Shown here piece by piece: positions 19,697-29,582 of a DNA stretch of 64,000 nt (positions within the stretch are counted from its first letter, which is position 1; every line of letters begins with the position of its first letter). This stretch comes from an uncultured bacterium (GTDB lineage Bacteria > Bacillota > Clostridia > Lachnospirales > Lachnospiraceae): contig CAMTMP010000008.1 of assembly GCA_947073545.1 (NCBI GenBank), positions 64,450 through 128,449 of the forward strand, read 5' to 3'. Position numbers and translations under genes: made by a program. Below the pieces are notes generated by a model, which made no database searches, was not told where the DNA came from, and worked only from the letters and a program-made list of their open reading frames with translations.

Positions 19697-19897
19697 GATA
19701 CCATCCCCCCTTATCTGTAAAATTATATAGTACAAAGTGTCTCCGAATGGAACATATAAAATCCTATAAATATTGACATAGGATATACAATATCGTAGAA
19801 TGTGATTGTGCATGATGTGAACGGGAAATATAGGAAGACGATTACAGTAGGATGAGGAAGTAAGGGCAGACAGGGGCATGTTTGACCATAAGAGGCT

Positions 19898-21169
19898 ATG
19901 AAAAAAACATTGGTTTTATGGATAAAAGAATTGGGTCTGGTTTGCGTCTGCGCGATATTGGGTGTCGCAGCGCTTGCGGTTACTTACTTTATCCCCAGAG
20001 ATCGAATGAAGGAAAATGTGTGGACGTCAGCGATTGCGATGCATAAGGAAGGGCTGGGTTCCCATATCTGGCAGGATATCGAAGAGACAATGCTCGATAT
20101 CTATACGGACGGACTGATCATCAACGTGTCATACACGGAGACAAAGGATGGCATCAGGGACATTCTTCTTGGCACGCATGTGGAGGTGGACGGAAGAAAT
20201 CCGATGGAATCCCTCTATCAGGTGGCCGCCCTTTCCAATGACAATTATAGGGTAAAGAATTACGGAAGATACTGGCATGGATATCAGGTGTTGATGCGGC
20301 CGCTTTTATGTTTTTTCGCCTATTCGGATATCCGGCAGATCAATATGATTTTGCAGCTCGCGCTTGTCTTTGGCTTCGCAGCCGTCCTTGCGGGGACGAA
20401 GGAGAAAGTATTTATCGTTCCCTTCTTTGGGATGTATGTTTTCCTTTCTCCTGTCAGTCTGTGCAGTTCCCTGCAGTATTCTCCGTGTTTTTATATTATG
20501 ATGCTGGCGCTGTATGCTTTATTGACAGGGAGAGAAAAGTTAACCGGCACGGGGAGAAATTATCTGTTTCTTCTGACGGGCGTATGGACTGCCTATTTCG
20601 ATTTTCTCACATATCCGCTTATCACTTTGGGCGTGCCGCTTATTTTCTGTCTGGCTCTGGATGGGAGCCGTCTGCCGGAAAATCAGAGGAGCGGTTGGAA
20701 AAATCTCTTCTTACATACGCTGTCATGGGGGACCGGGTATGTGGGAATGTGGTCGTCAAAGTGGGTAATTGCTTCGATTTTTACAGAGGAAAACATCATA
20801 TATGATGCCTTTGCTGCGATTGCCTATCGCAGCGGATATTTTATCGAAAAGCATACTTATTATGATACGTTAAAATTGAATTTCGACGTTATTAATACGA
20901 AGGTGATCCTGCCGGCAGCGATCTGTGCGGCGGCTTGTATTGTTATATTCAGAATGGTAAATCATATGGCGGTCGATCGAAAGCTGCTCCCGGTTGTGGG
21001 GACGGTATTGGCCGTGTCTGTGTACCCGTTTTTCTGGTATTTACTTACCAAAGATCATTCCTGCTCCCATTCCTACTTTACATGGAGGGAACTGGGGATC
21101 AGTGTGTTTGGTATATTGACGGCAGGAATCATCGGGATACAAAAATCTGCGGAAAAGAATGGAGCGTGA
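19898..21169 (+). CDS. Polytopic membrane protein, uncharacterised
   Basis: Many predicted TM segments in a 423 aa ORF. Confidence 0.7.
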   Translation: MKKTLVLWIKELGLVCVCAILGVAALAVTYFIPRDRMKENVWTSAIAMHKEGLGSHIWQDIEETMLDIYTDGLIINVSYTETKDGIRDILLGTHVEVDGRNPMESLYQVAALSNDNYRVKNYGRYWHGYQVLMRPLLCFFAYSDIRQINMILQLALVFGFAAVLAGTKEKVFIVPFFGMYVFLSPVSLCSSLQYSPCFYIMMLALYALLTGREKLTGTGRNYLFLLTGVWTAYFDFLTYPLITLGVPLIFCLALDGSRLPENQRSGWKNLFLHTLSWGTGYVGMWSSKWVIASIFTEENIIYDAFAAIAYRSGYFIEKHTYYDTLKLNFDVINTKVILPAAICAAACIVIFRMVNHMAVDRKLLPVVGTVLAVSVYPFFWYLLTKDHSCSHSYFTWRELGISVFGILTAGIIGIQKSAEKNGA

Positions 21170-21217
21170 AGGAAACCGGGCAGGCGAAGAAGCCTGCCTA
21201 TTCCATTTCTTCCGCTG

Positions 21218-22039
21218 CTAATATTTCTTCTTATAATAATGTTCCACACTCTGAATCAGCTTGTAGAACACCATGGCAATCGCGCACAAAATAATAATCG
21301 AAGTGATCACCATGTTGAGCTGGAACACCTGTGACCCATAGATAATCAGATACCCGAGGCCCCGTCTTGCGGCCAGAAATTCTCCGATGATAACACCCAC
21401 AAGGGAAAGACCGATGTTGACCTTCATGCTGCTTAGGATCAGCGGCACGGAGCTCGGCAGGATCACTTTGGCGAGAGCGTCTCTGCGGCTGCCGCCCAGT
21501 GTGTAGATCAGCTTGCACATTTCCGGGTCAACTTGGCAGAAGCCTGTGTAGAGGCTGATGATGGAACCGAAGACCGCCACGGAGAGACCGGCAACGATGA
21601 TCGTATTGGTACCGGTTCCCAGCCATACGATGAGAAGCGGTGCGAGGGCGGATTTCGGCAGGGCATTCAGGACGACGAGGTAGGGTTCCAGAATTTCGGA
21701 GAGGCTGTTCCGATACCAGAGCAGGGTGGCGGCAAGGAGACTTAAAGCAGTGACCAGAAAGAAACTTGTGATTGTCTCAAATAAGGTGACGCCGGTGTGG
21801 GCGAAGAAGGAATGATCGACAAGCATCTGTCCGAGATATTTCACAATACCGGAAGGGCTGCTGAAAAAGAAACTGTCTATCCAGCCGAGTTTTGCGGCTG
21901 TCTCCCACAATCCCAGAAAGAGGAATAGAAGGAAAAATCTTGCGAGGGTGATACGGTGGTGGTGCCTGTGGTGGGCGCGCAGGAAATTTTCCTGTTGTGG
22001 GGAGAAAGGCGGCGAAGTCTTATGCGGTTGTCGTGTCAT
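21218..22039 (-). CDS. ABC transporter permease (SsuC/TauC-like)
   Basis: LFETITSFFLVTALSLLAATLLWY..., EYLVVLNALPKSALAPLLIVWLGTG EAA-type loop. Confidence 0.9.
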   Translation of the reverse strand: MTRQPHKTSPPFSPQQENFLRAHHRHHHRITLARFFLLFLFLGLWETAAKLGWIDSFFFSSPSGIVKYLGQMLVDHSFFAHTGVTLFETITSFFLVTALSLLAATLLWYRNSLSEILEPYLVVLNALPKSALAPLLIVWLGTGTNTIIVAGLSVAVFGSIISLYTGFCQVDPEMCKLIYTLGGSRRDALAKVILPSSVPLILSSMKVNIGLSLVGVIIGEFLAARRGLGYLIIYGSQVFQLNMVITSIIILCAIAMVFYKLIQSVEHYYKKKY

Positions 22040-22680
22040 CGGTTAATACCTCCCATAATTGATTAAAATATGTCTGATAGGCAGCAGTGCCGCGGATGGC
22101 CAGAGGGTCTTCGCGGCTGATCTCATAATGGATTTCCATTTCACGTTTGATCCCGGCAGGGCGTTTGGAGAGGACGATCACCCGGTCAGCCAGCGTGATG
22201 GCTTCGGAGAGATCATGGGTGATTAACAGTGCGGTCTTTCCCGTTTGACGGATGATATTCGCGATGTCCGCGGAGACGGAGAGTCTTGTCTGGAAATCCA
22301 GAGCGCTGAATGGTTCATCCAGAAGAAGGAGATCCGGGTGGACGGCCATGGTGCGGATCAGGGCGGCCCGCTGTCTCATGCCGCCGGAAAGTTCGGAGGG
22401 CTTCTTGTCTTTAAAGTCTAAAAGACCGTAATCCTCCAGCAGTTTCAGCACATAGTCCGTGTTTTCTTTTGTGAGACTGTGGGTGAGTTCCAGACCGAGA
22501 ATGACATTCCGATAGACCGTGCGCCACTCAAAGAGATGGTCTCTTTGCAGCATATAGCCTATCTTTAAGGCGGTGTCTGCGCAGTAGTCTTTGGAGGAAA
22601 GCCCCCGGTAGAGAACCTCGCCCTTCTCTGTGGCGAGCAGTCCCGCGATGATGGACAAAAGAGTGGACTTGCCGATGGTA
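22020..22680 (-). pseudogene. ABC transporter ATP-binding protein truncated at the Walker A motif
   Basis: GKSTLLSIIAGL, LSGGMRQRAALIRT and LLLDEPFSALD retained, but the sequence before GKS is unrelated (FQIGTIGKS instead of GxSGxGKS); homology ends near 22680. Confidence 0.75.
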
Positions 22681-22769
22681 CCTATTTGGAAACTTTTGAC
22701 TACATGCTGATCATCAAAAGCAAGATAAGGAGTATGAGATATTTTGAGTCTGCGCCAGTGGAATTTCAT

Positions 22770-23171
22770 ATGGAGAAGATCAGCGATCGGATCAATTATG
22801 AGTTGTTTGACAGACGGATTCCAAAGGTAAGATTAGCCAGAGAGGTGGGCGTGGGCAGAGATCTGGTCAGCAGTTATACAAGGGAAAATTTCCCCGAGGA
22901 GTCCATGCAGATTCCGGTCTTAAAATCTTTTGCAGCGTATTTTGACAAGGATACTTATTACTTCTGTAATGATTATCATAAATTTATAGATACTGTGGAT
23001 GTGGTTAAGCTATTGAAAAGATTGCGGAAGGAAAAAGGGGTGACACAGAGAAGATTTGCTGATGAGCTGGGGGTTACGATTGCCATGTATAAAACTTATG
23101 AGCAAGGCAAGAGCAGTCTGCCATATTCGGTTTATCTTAGGTTGCGAAAATTGTACGGACCGTTTGAATAG
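22770..23171 (+). CDS. HTH (XRE-like) regulator, two HTH-like segments
   Basis: RLAREVGVGRDLVSSYTRENFP and LRKEKGVTQRRFADELGVTIAMYKTYEQGKSSLP. Confidence 0.75.
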   Translation: MEKISDRINYELFDRRIPKVRLAREVGVGRDLVSSYTRENFPEESMQIPVLKSFAAYFDKDTYYFCNDYHKFIDTVDVVKLLKRLRKEKGVTQRRFADELGVTIAMYKTYEQGKSSLPYSVYLRLRKLYGPFE

Positions 23172-23383
23172 GAAATGGGCTGACCAGCCTGAAATCCATC
23201 AATCCACCTATTCCACCTGTTACAAAGTATATGATATGTGTGTTTTTCATAGAATTTGTATAGGGTGGGATGGGTGGAAAGGTGGGGTAAGGGTGATGTG
23301 GTCAGAGAAAATGGGTGGTTATTAGGGAGGGTATGTGGTAAAATGATAATAAGTTATTGAGAAAGCTATGAGGGAGGACTCAA

Positions 23384-23824
23384 GTGAAGATATATTTGGA
23401 TAACTGCTGCTATAACCGTATTCTTGATGATCGCAGCAATTCACAGATTTATTATGAACGAAATTCGGTTATGCTTATTTTGGAGTTGGCAGAAAAAGCA
23501 GCAGTTGAATTAGTGGGAAGTGAAATGCTGGTTAAGGAAATGAATGACATTGCTGATAGTTATAAGAAATCTGTTCTTCAAATGATGTATGACTTGTGTT
23601 CTGAAGAAATTCGAGTAGATGGTTCGATTTTAGATAGAGCAGAAGAGATACGTCATTGTTCCAATATTAAGTATAAAGACAGCATTCATTTAGCGTGTGC
23701 GGAAACCGCAAAAGTAGATGCTCTTCTGACAACAGATAAAAAGTTTATTCATAATGGCGGACGTATCAAGATAGATACAAGGATCATGAATCCAAATCAA
23801 TGGCTATTGGAGGTGTTATATTAA
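23384..23824 (+). CDS. PIN-domain protein (putative toxin)
   Basis: MKIYLDNCCYNRILDD..., ...IKYKDSIHLACAETAKVDALLTTDKKF: PIN acidic-residue pattern. Confidence 0.8.
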   Translation: MKIYLDNCCYNRILDDRSNSQIYYERNSVMLILELAEKAAVELVGSEMLVKEMNDIADSYKKSVLQMMYDLCSEEIRVDGSILDRAEEIRHCSNIKYKDSIHLACAETAKVDALLTTDKKFIHNGGRIKIDTRIMNPNQWLLEVLY

Positions 23825-24030
23825 TGATTTCGACGAAACTAAATATAGTGAATAACGCGGAAATTCAAAAAAATGGTATTATGGCGCTTAAGGAGGCTTT
23901 GGGAGTAACCGGGACTCTAAAGTTTCTGGAGCAGTTTGACAATGGCGGTTATGGTGACTACACAGCGGAGAAGTATCAGGGTGGAGATGCGGAACCGACA
24001 GATGAAGAGATCCGTAGGATGTTTAGGTAA
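23824..24030 (+). CDS. Putative cognate antitoxin, start overlaps PIN stop (TAATG)
   Basis: 68 aa ORF, 1-nt overlap with the PIN gene. Confidence 0.6.
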   Translation: MISTKLNIVNNAEIQKNGIMALKEALGVTGTLKFLEQFDNGGYGDYTAEKYQGGDAEPTDEEIRRMFR

Positions 24031-24072
24031 AGTTTTCTGTTGAAAGAGACTGCTCAGGTAATGTAGCTTGGC

Positions 24073-24498
24073 ATGGAGCCACAGGAGCATATTCATTATG
24101 CCATGCTTATGCGGGTCATGGGGTACGATTATGGTGTATACAAGAAGCAGTATGACAGTAACGCGCAGGCATGTAAGGCGCTCAATAGCCTGGCATTCAG
24201 TAACGGGGATAACATAGACCTTTTTAATCTGCTTGAAATTCTTTTAGGGCGGGATCTGTCAAGGAATGAAGCGAGGGAAAAGGCTATACAATACAGTGAA
24301 GAACATGGGACGGACAAGACGGTGGTTATGACGATAGCCGGAGCCACCAACAGCAAGATAGACTATAGTGCATTTGAAAAAGGAGATGGCAGGATGTGTA
24401 CATTGTTTGAAGAGATTGCATTACAGTCTTTTGCGGGTACGCTGCCTGCAGATGTTGATTATGAAAAAGAACTGGAAACAATGCGGGAGGAAAAGTGA
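24073..24498 (+). pseudogene. Chimeric remnant: Rpn-family fragment joined in frame to an antitoxin tail
   Basis: EKAIQYSEEHGTDKTVVMTIAGATNSKIDYSAFEKGDGRMCTLFEEIAL recurs at 25595-25737; QSFAGTLPADVDYEKELETMREEK recurs at 28037-28104 in a different gene. Confidence 0.7.
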
Positions 24499-25337
24499 AA
24501 ATGGAAAATCAGACAGAAATTAATGTGATTTGGGAATCGTTAGGAATAGCCAACGATTTTATATTCGGCAAGGTGATGCAGGATGCGGGACTATGTAAGG
24601 AATTATTGCAGAGGATACTGCCTGATCTGGAAATAGACCATATAGAGTACCCGGAGACACAAAAGGGCATCCGACCGGATGTGGATGCAAAGAGTGTCAG
24701 GTTAGATGTCTATGTGAAAGATGGGAAGGGCACCGTTTACGATATCGAACTACAGGCGGCGGATACGAAGGAATTACCCAAGAGAAGTCGGTATTACCAG
24801 AGTATGCTGGATCTACAGTTGATTGACAAAGGGCAGACTTATAAAAAGCTGAAGCCGAGCTATGTTATTTTTATATGTCCGTTTGACCTTTTTGGCAAAG
24901 GGAGGCATATTTATAGCTTTGAGAATATCTGCAAAGAGGACAACAGCGTATTTCTGGATGACGGAGCGGTGAAGATATTCTTAAATGCCAGTAGCAGGCA
25001 GGATGATGTGAGCAAGGAATTAAAGGCGTTTCTTGATTATGTGGCTGGGATAGAATCGGAAGATGATTACGTTCAGAGAGTGGCGGAGGCAGTGCGTGAA
25101 GCAAAGAAGAACAGGGAATGGAGGCGTGAGTATATGACATTATTAATGCGTGATCAGGAGAATATAGAAAAAGGGATAGAAAAAGGGATAGAAAAGGGGA
25201 AATCTGTAGGGGAAGAGATGATGCTTATGCTGGTTCAGAAATTGGTGGATAATAACCGTTTCGATGACATATCAAAAATTAAGGATAATAAGGAGTACCG
25301 GCAGGAATTATATAAAGAATATCATATTTCCCTTTGA
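24495..25337 (+). CDS. Rpn-family recombination-promoting nuclease / PD-(D/E)XK transposase
   Basis: DFIFGKVMQDAGLCKELLQRILP...RPDVDAKSVRLDVYVKDGKGTVYDIELQ (D...ExQ core), IEKGIEKGIEKG tail. Confidence 0.88.
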   Translation: MKMENQTEINVIWESLGIANDFIFGKVMQDAGLCKELLQRILPDLEIDHIEYPETQKGIRPDVDAKSVRLDVYVKDGKGTVYDIELQAADTKELPKRSRYYQSMLDLQLIDKGQTYKKLKPSYVIFICPFDLFGKGRHIYSFENICKEDNSVFLDDGAVKIFLNASSRQDDVSKELKAFLDYVAGIESEDDYVQRVAEAVREAKKNREWRREYMTLLMRDQENIEKGIEKGIEKGKSVGEEMMLMLVQKLVDNNRFDDISKIKDNKEYRQELYKEYHISL

Positions 25338-25440
25338 GGTTTGCAGGCAGTACGAAGAATTGAAAAAGTGGTTTTTATTCCCGCGAGCAACGAGCCAAGT
25401 GACTGCTTGCAGGCATTTGGCGACTGCCGCGAGGGTTTAA

Positions 25441-25530
25441 TACCCCGCAGCTTGCTGCGCATTCAAGCTACGATGCCCCGCAGCTTGCTGTGCATTAAAG
25501 CTACAATGCCCAGTAGCTTGCTGCGGGGTA
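25441..25530. repeat. Tandem array of a 33-bp unit inside a split palindrome
   Basis: 25441-25473, 25474-25506, partial 25507-25530; outer arms taccccgcagc...gctgcggggta are complementary. Confidence 0.8.
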
Positions 25531-25594
25531 TTTCACTTCTTTTTTCCAGATGCTTGCAAATATGATGACGGGCGCCTTGCAGATTTATATAGGG

Positions 25595-25843
25595 AAGGCT
25601 ATACAATATAGTGAAGAACATGGGACGGACAAGGCGGTGGTTATGACGATAGCCGGAGCTACCAACAGCAAGATAGACTATAGCGCATTTGAAAAAGGAG
25701 ATGGCAGGATGTGTACATTGTTTGAAGAGATTGCATTGGAGAACGAAAAGAAGGGCAAAGCAGAGGGAAAGGCAGAGGGCAAAGCAGAGGGGATTATTGA
25801 GACTGGCTTAGATGTTGGACTTTCAGAGCAGGATATATTGTAG
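25595..25843 (+). pseudogene. Rpn-family C-terminal fragment
   Basis: Near-identical to 24280-24422; ends in KAEGKAEGKAEG repeats. Confidence 0.7.
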
Positions 25844-25894
25844 CGTCTCCAAAAGAAACTGGATATATCGCTTCAGAAAGCGCAGGAATATGTT

Positions 25895-26135
25895 TCAAGA
25901 TTCGGAAAGCGGACGGTATGAGTGCGAGTTTGAAGTAAGGAATGTCATTAAGCCGGAGGAATTGGAGGACCGTGATACGGAAGTGTTTTCCATATTAGAA
26001 CACGGGAACACAGCAAGAAGTATACAGGCGGTCAGAGATCATATTAAGATTAAGAAAGAAATCCACGGTGTAAGGTGTGGAGCTTGTGATGCTCGGCATG
26101 GAGTCACAGGAGCATATTAATTATGCTAAGAGTTG
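25895..26135 (+). pseudogene. Rpn-family N-terminal fragment
   Basis: EFEVRNVIKPEELEDRDTEVFSILEHGNTARSIQAVRDHIKIKKEIHG, then frameshifted ...LGMESQEHINYA. Confidence 0.5.
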
Positions 26136-26359
26136 TCTATTGCTGTTTTGCGGCACTTACCTCGCGTGACAAGTACAGTATTTTGGAATAAAGTTGAGAA
26201 GAATTTTCCGATAAACGAGGATTTCCCGAAATAATACAATGATAAGGGAGCACTATAAAAGTATGAAAATGATATGATATACTGATTGAAATATTTGTAA
26301 AAATGAAAGTATGCGGAAAAGGAAGAGGATAAGGGGACTGGCATAGACAGGAGTAAGTT

Positions 26360-27325
26360 GTGACATTACGGAAAGCATATCAGGTTCTTGGAATTTCGCA
26401 GGGAGCCGGAAAGAGCGAAATCAAGAAAAGATATAGGAAACTGATGCAACAGGTGCATCCGGATGCTAACGCATCATTGCAGGGAAACTATTTGTACAGT
26501 GCGCAGGAAATTAACCACGCATATGCAATTTTGATGAAAGAGAAACCGGCCGATCTTGAGAATATTAATTATGATGGCCTGCATCCGGGCTCGAAGGATA
26601 AAAAGAATGCCGCGTGGGACGCGCCTGTCAATGGAAATGCATTTGTGGAGCGGGAAGTTTTGCAGTATGTGGAAGATTATGATGGGACGGTTTTGGGAAC
26701 TTTCTGTGTGGCTAAAGGGAAATACCTGTGGAAGACAGATGAGGATCTTCCACTTTTTTTGCGCAGTATGTATCAATGCAGTAAGGAGCTATTGGACGGG
26801 ATAGATGAGAGATATTATAAGGGAGGGGCTTCAAACAGACGGCAGCAGATTCAGGCGGAACTTGCGTATCTGCTTGCCCAGCAATTTATAGATGCATCTG
26901 CCTTGTTCTCGGAAATTGCGCAAGAGGAGGAAAGCAGTCCGGACGGAGAAAGGATTTTTTATCTTGATTCCATGCTGGAATTGGAAGATGGGATGGCTCC
27001 TGTAAAAAGGGGGGAGCTGTTTTATCCGTCCAGGCTTAGTAATCACAGATTATTTATAAAAAATCAAGCAGGGCAGGAGCTGGGGTATCTTTCTTTTTTA
27101 GACGATCGTATGTATTATCTAATCATTCCTCTTTTTGAACAGAAGAGAGTCCAGGTCAAAATGCAGGCAGACGAGGGGAAGGCGGAGAAAAGGAAAGGGA
27201 AAGCGGTCAGGTATCTAAAGCTGCATCTGTGGGTAAAACTGCAGGATGCGGATAGGCGGATGCCCGAAAGCCTGAACTTGCAGATTGATAAGCTATTGGC
27301 AGATTATGTAGATGCCTGCTTATAA
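26360..27325 (+). CDS. J-domain (DnaJ-like) protein
   Basis: AYQVLGISQGAGKSEIKKRYRKLMQQVHPDAN with HPD motif; the remaining ~250 aa is uncharacterised. Confidence 0.85.
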   Translation: MTLRKAYQVLGISQGAGKSEIKKRYRKLMQQVHPDANASLQGNYLYSAQEINHAYAILMKEKPADLENINYDGLHPGSKDKKNAAWDAPVNGNAFVEREVLQYVEDYDGTVLGTFCVAKGKYLWKTDEDLPLFLRSMYQCSKELLDGIDERYYKGGASNRRQQIQAELAYLLAQQFIDASALFSEIAQEEESSPDGERIFYLDSMLELEDGMAPVKRGELFYPSRLSNHRLFIKNQAGQELGYLSFLDDRMYYLIIPLFEQKRVQVKMQADEGKAEKRKGKAVRYLKLHLWVKLQDADRRMPESLNLQIDKLLADYVDACL

Positions 27326-27616
27326 TTTAAATGACTTGGAAGTTTTCCGCTGAGATTTTTGCTATATTAGTAACCTCTTTTTGGAGGATAACAGAATTTG
27401 TCATAGAAACAATAGGTATTGTATTTTTAAGCAGGATGGAAGTGTCTGGGAAAAGCTTTATAATAATGGCAATAATAAAAGCAAAGTTTTCTGTTGAAAG
27501 AGGCTGCTCAGGTAATGGAGCCACACTGAAAATTGGAGTGATATAGACGAGAGGCATGGGTATATGACATTATTGATGCATGATCAGGAATGGATATTTT
27601 AGAGGAGAAATGATAT

Positions 27617-27958
27617 ATGTCACTGGCAATGCAGAATTTGATAGATCAGTATATTTCTGAAATTAAGAAAATTTATGGTTTACATTTACGGAAGGTGATT
27701 TTGTATGGTTCTTATGCCAGAGGAGATTTCGAACAGAATTCAGACGTAGATATTATGATATTGCTTGATATATCGGAGTCAGATTTAAAGTCTTACAGCC
27801 AGAAACTTTTTTATATGACATATGACTTTAATTTAGATAATGATCTTGATATAAAACCGATTGCCAAAAGCGAGGCACATTTTATAAAATGGATTGAGAA
27901 CTATCCGTTCTATGCAAATATCCATAAAGAGGGAGTGATTTTATATGGAACAGCATAA
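27617..27958 (+). CDS. MNT-type minimal nucleotidyltransferase (MntA-like antitoxin)
   Basis: VILYGSYARGDFEQNSDVDIMI (GSxxxG...SDxD). Confidence 0.85.
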   Translation: MSLAMQNLIDQYISEIKKIYGLHLRKVILYGSYARGDFEQNSDVDIMILLDISESDLKSYSQKLFYMTYDFNLDNDLDIKPIAKSEAHFIKWIENYPFYANIHKEGVILYGTA

Positions 27959-28121
27959 AAATGGATACAAACAGGAAACAAGTGTAGATTCCGCAGACAT
28001 TTCAAAGAGTGTGGAAAGATTTAAAGTATTAAAGTCTTTTGCGGGTACGCTGCCTGCGGATTTTGATTATGAAAAAGAACTGGAGACAATGCGAGAGGAA
28101 AAGTATGCTCGTTTTAATTGA
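27945..28121 (+). CDS. Antitoxin-like 58 aa protein, in place of the expected HEPN partner
   Basis: MEQHKNGYKQETSVDSADISKSVERFKVLKSFAGTLPADFDYEKELETMREEKYARFN; overlaps the MntA-like 3' end by 14 nt. Confidence 0.55.
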   Translation: MEQHKNGYKQETSVDSADISKSVERFKVLKSFAGTLPADFDYEKELETMREEKYARFN

Positions 28122-28149
28122 TTCAAATAGGGATCAGCAGGATGTTTAG
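28105..28149 (+). pseudogene. PIN toxin remnant truncated after ~8 codons
   Basis: Overlapping ATG encodes MLVLIDSN-RDQQDV*; MLVLIDSN is a typical PIN start. Confidence 0.5.
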
Positions 28150-28496
28150 GTAAAGTTGAACTAATGACGATTGCAATAATTAATGTAAATATGGAGTGAA
28201 GAGGGTGATTAGTGTGAAAGAAAGTAAATTAAGCCAAAAACGTGAAATAGATACAAAAACAAGGCTCACACCGTGAACCTGAATAAGAGTATTCCCACCT
28301 TGATAAAAGAGGCGCACCTGCACATCAACAACAAATGGGTGGGTGCATCTGACATTGATGCCGGGAATGCCTTATAAAATCAAGTCTATTGTAACACGAA
28401 AACTTGAAGGTGTGAACCACTTTCATTACTATTTGTGCCGCCAGCCAAAGGCGGCGGAATGGAGATTTTTATGATCAAAATGATTGTCTGGTTACC

Positions 28497-29282
28497 TTGT
28501 GTCCGGCCCGTAAGATGGTAGAATATGCGGATGGGCAAGGACTGGATCTGCATACCTTTGATTTGGTGGTGTGCAGCGGCGGTGATGGAACACTTAACCT
28601 GATTGTTTCCTTTTGTCAGGAGAAGAAGCTGGATGTTACGATTGCCTATGTACCGTCCGGATCTACGAATGATTATGCGTACAGTATAGGAATACCGGGA
28701 AATATGGATGCGGCACTGTATAATACCTTGAATGGGACGGTCAGACGAATTGATATAGGAAACTTCAATGGGAGATATTTCCTGTATGTTGCAGCGTTTG
28801 GTATTTTTACAAAGACGTCCTACAGTACGCCGCAGAAATCAAAGAATTTACTTGGACATATGGCCTACATACTGGAGGGGATTAAACAGCTCTCAGAGAT
28901 CAGAAGCTATCATATGAAAGTCATGGGATGCAATATAGAGTATGAGGGTGATTATATGTTAGGCCTTGTGACAAATTCATTATCTGTCGGGGGATTTAAA
29001 AATTTGCTGCCAAGAGAGAATATAGCGCTGGACGATGGCGAATTTGAGGTTCTGCTGATACAAAAACCCTCCAATCTGGCAGAAATGCACGGAATTATTA
29101 GTGCATTGCTGAAAGAAAGGCTGGATGATGCGGCATATATCACTTTTTTTAAAGCGCCAAAAGTAGAGATACATGCGGCAGGAAAAATTGCGTGGACACT
29201 AGACGGGGAATATGGCGGAGAAGAGCAGGATGTGGAGATTCTAAATATGGAGAAGCGGTTGGAGATTGTGTGTGAGAGATGA
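28497..29282 (+). pseudogene. Diacylglycerol/lipid kinase family protein, probably 5'-truncated
   Basis: DLVVCSGGDGTLNLIVSF and VPSGSTNDYAYSIGIP present; the ~30-40 aa normally preceding are missing. Confidence 0.7.
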
Positions 29283-29582
29283 GGAGTTATATAAAAACAA
29301 TGATATTGGAAAATGAAAAGTTACATTGAGAATTTATATATAGACTGTCGATGTTGAAATTTTTGCGTATAAAGATGCGACGTCTATTCCTAAAAAGAGT
29401 ATAGCTATTAAGAAGGACTCGCCGCAGTGATTCCGGAAGCCATTGCCATACAGAACAGGATATATTATTTTTGCAAACAAGCATGCGCTTTCCTTTACAT
29501 ACCTTAAATCGGATGATAGAATGAGAGAAACAGAGATATAATGTTTTCCGGCAGTTATTGATTCATTTAGGGAGGAACCATA

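Noticed and set aside
25441-25530. Possible CRISPR array
   Set aside because: 33-bp units are directly adjacent with no spacers and only ~2.7 copies; no cas genes nearby.
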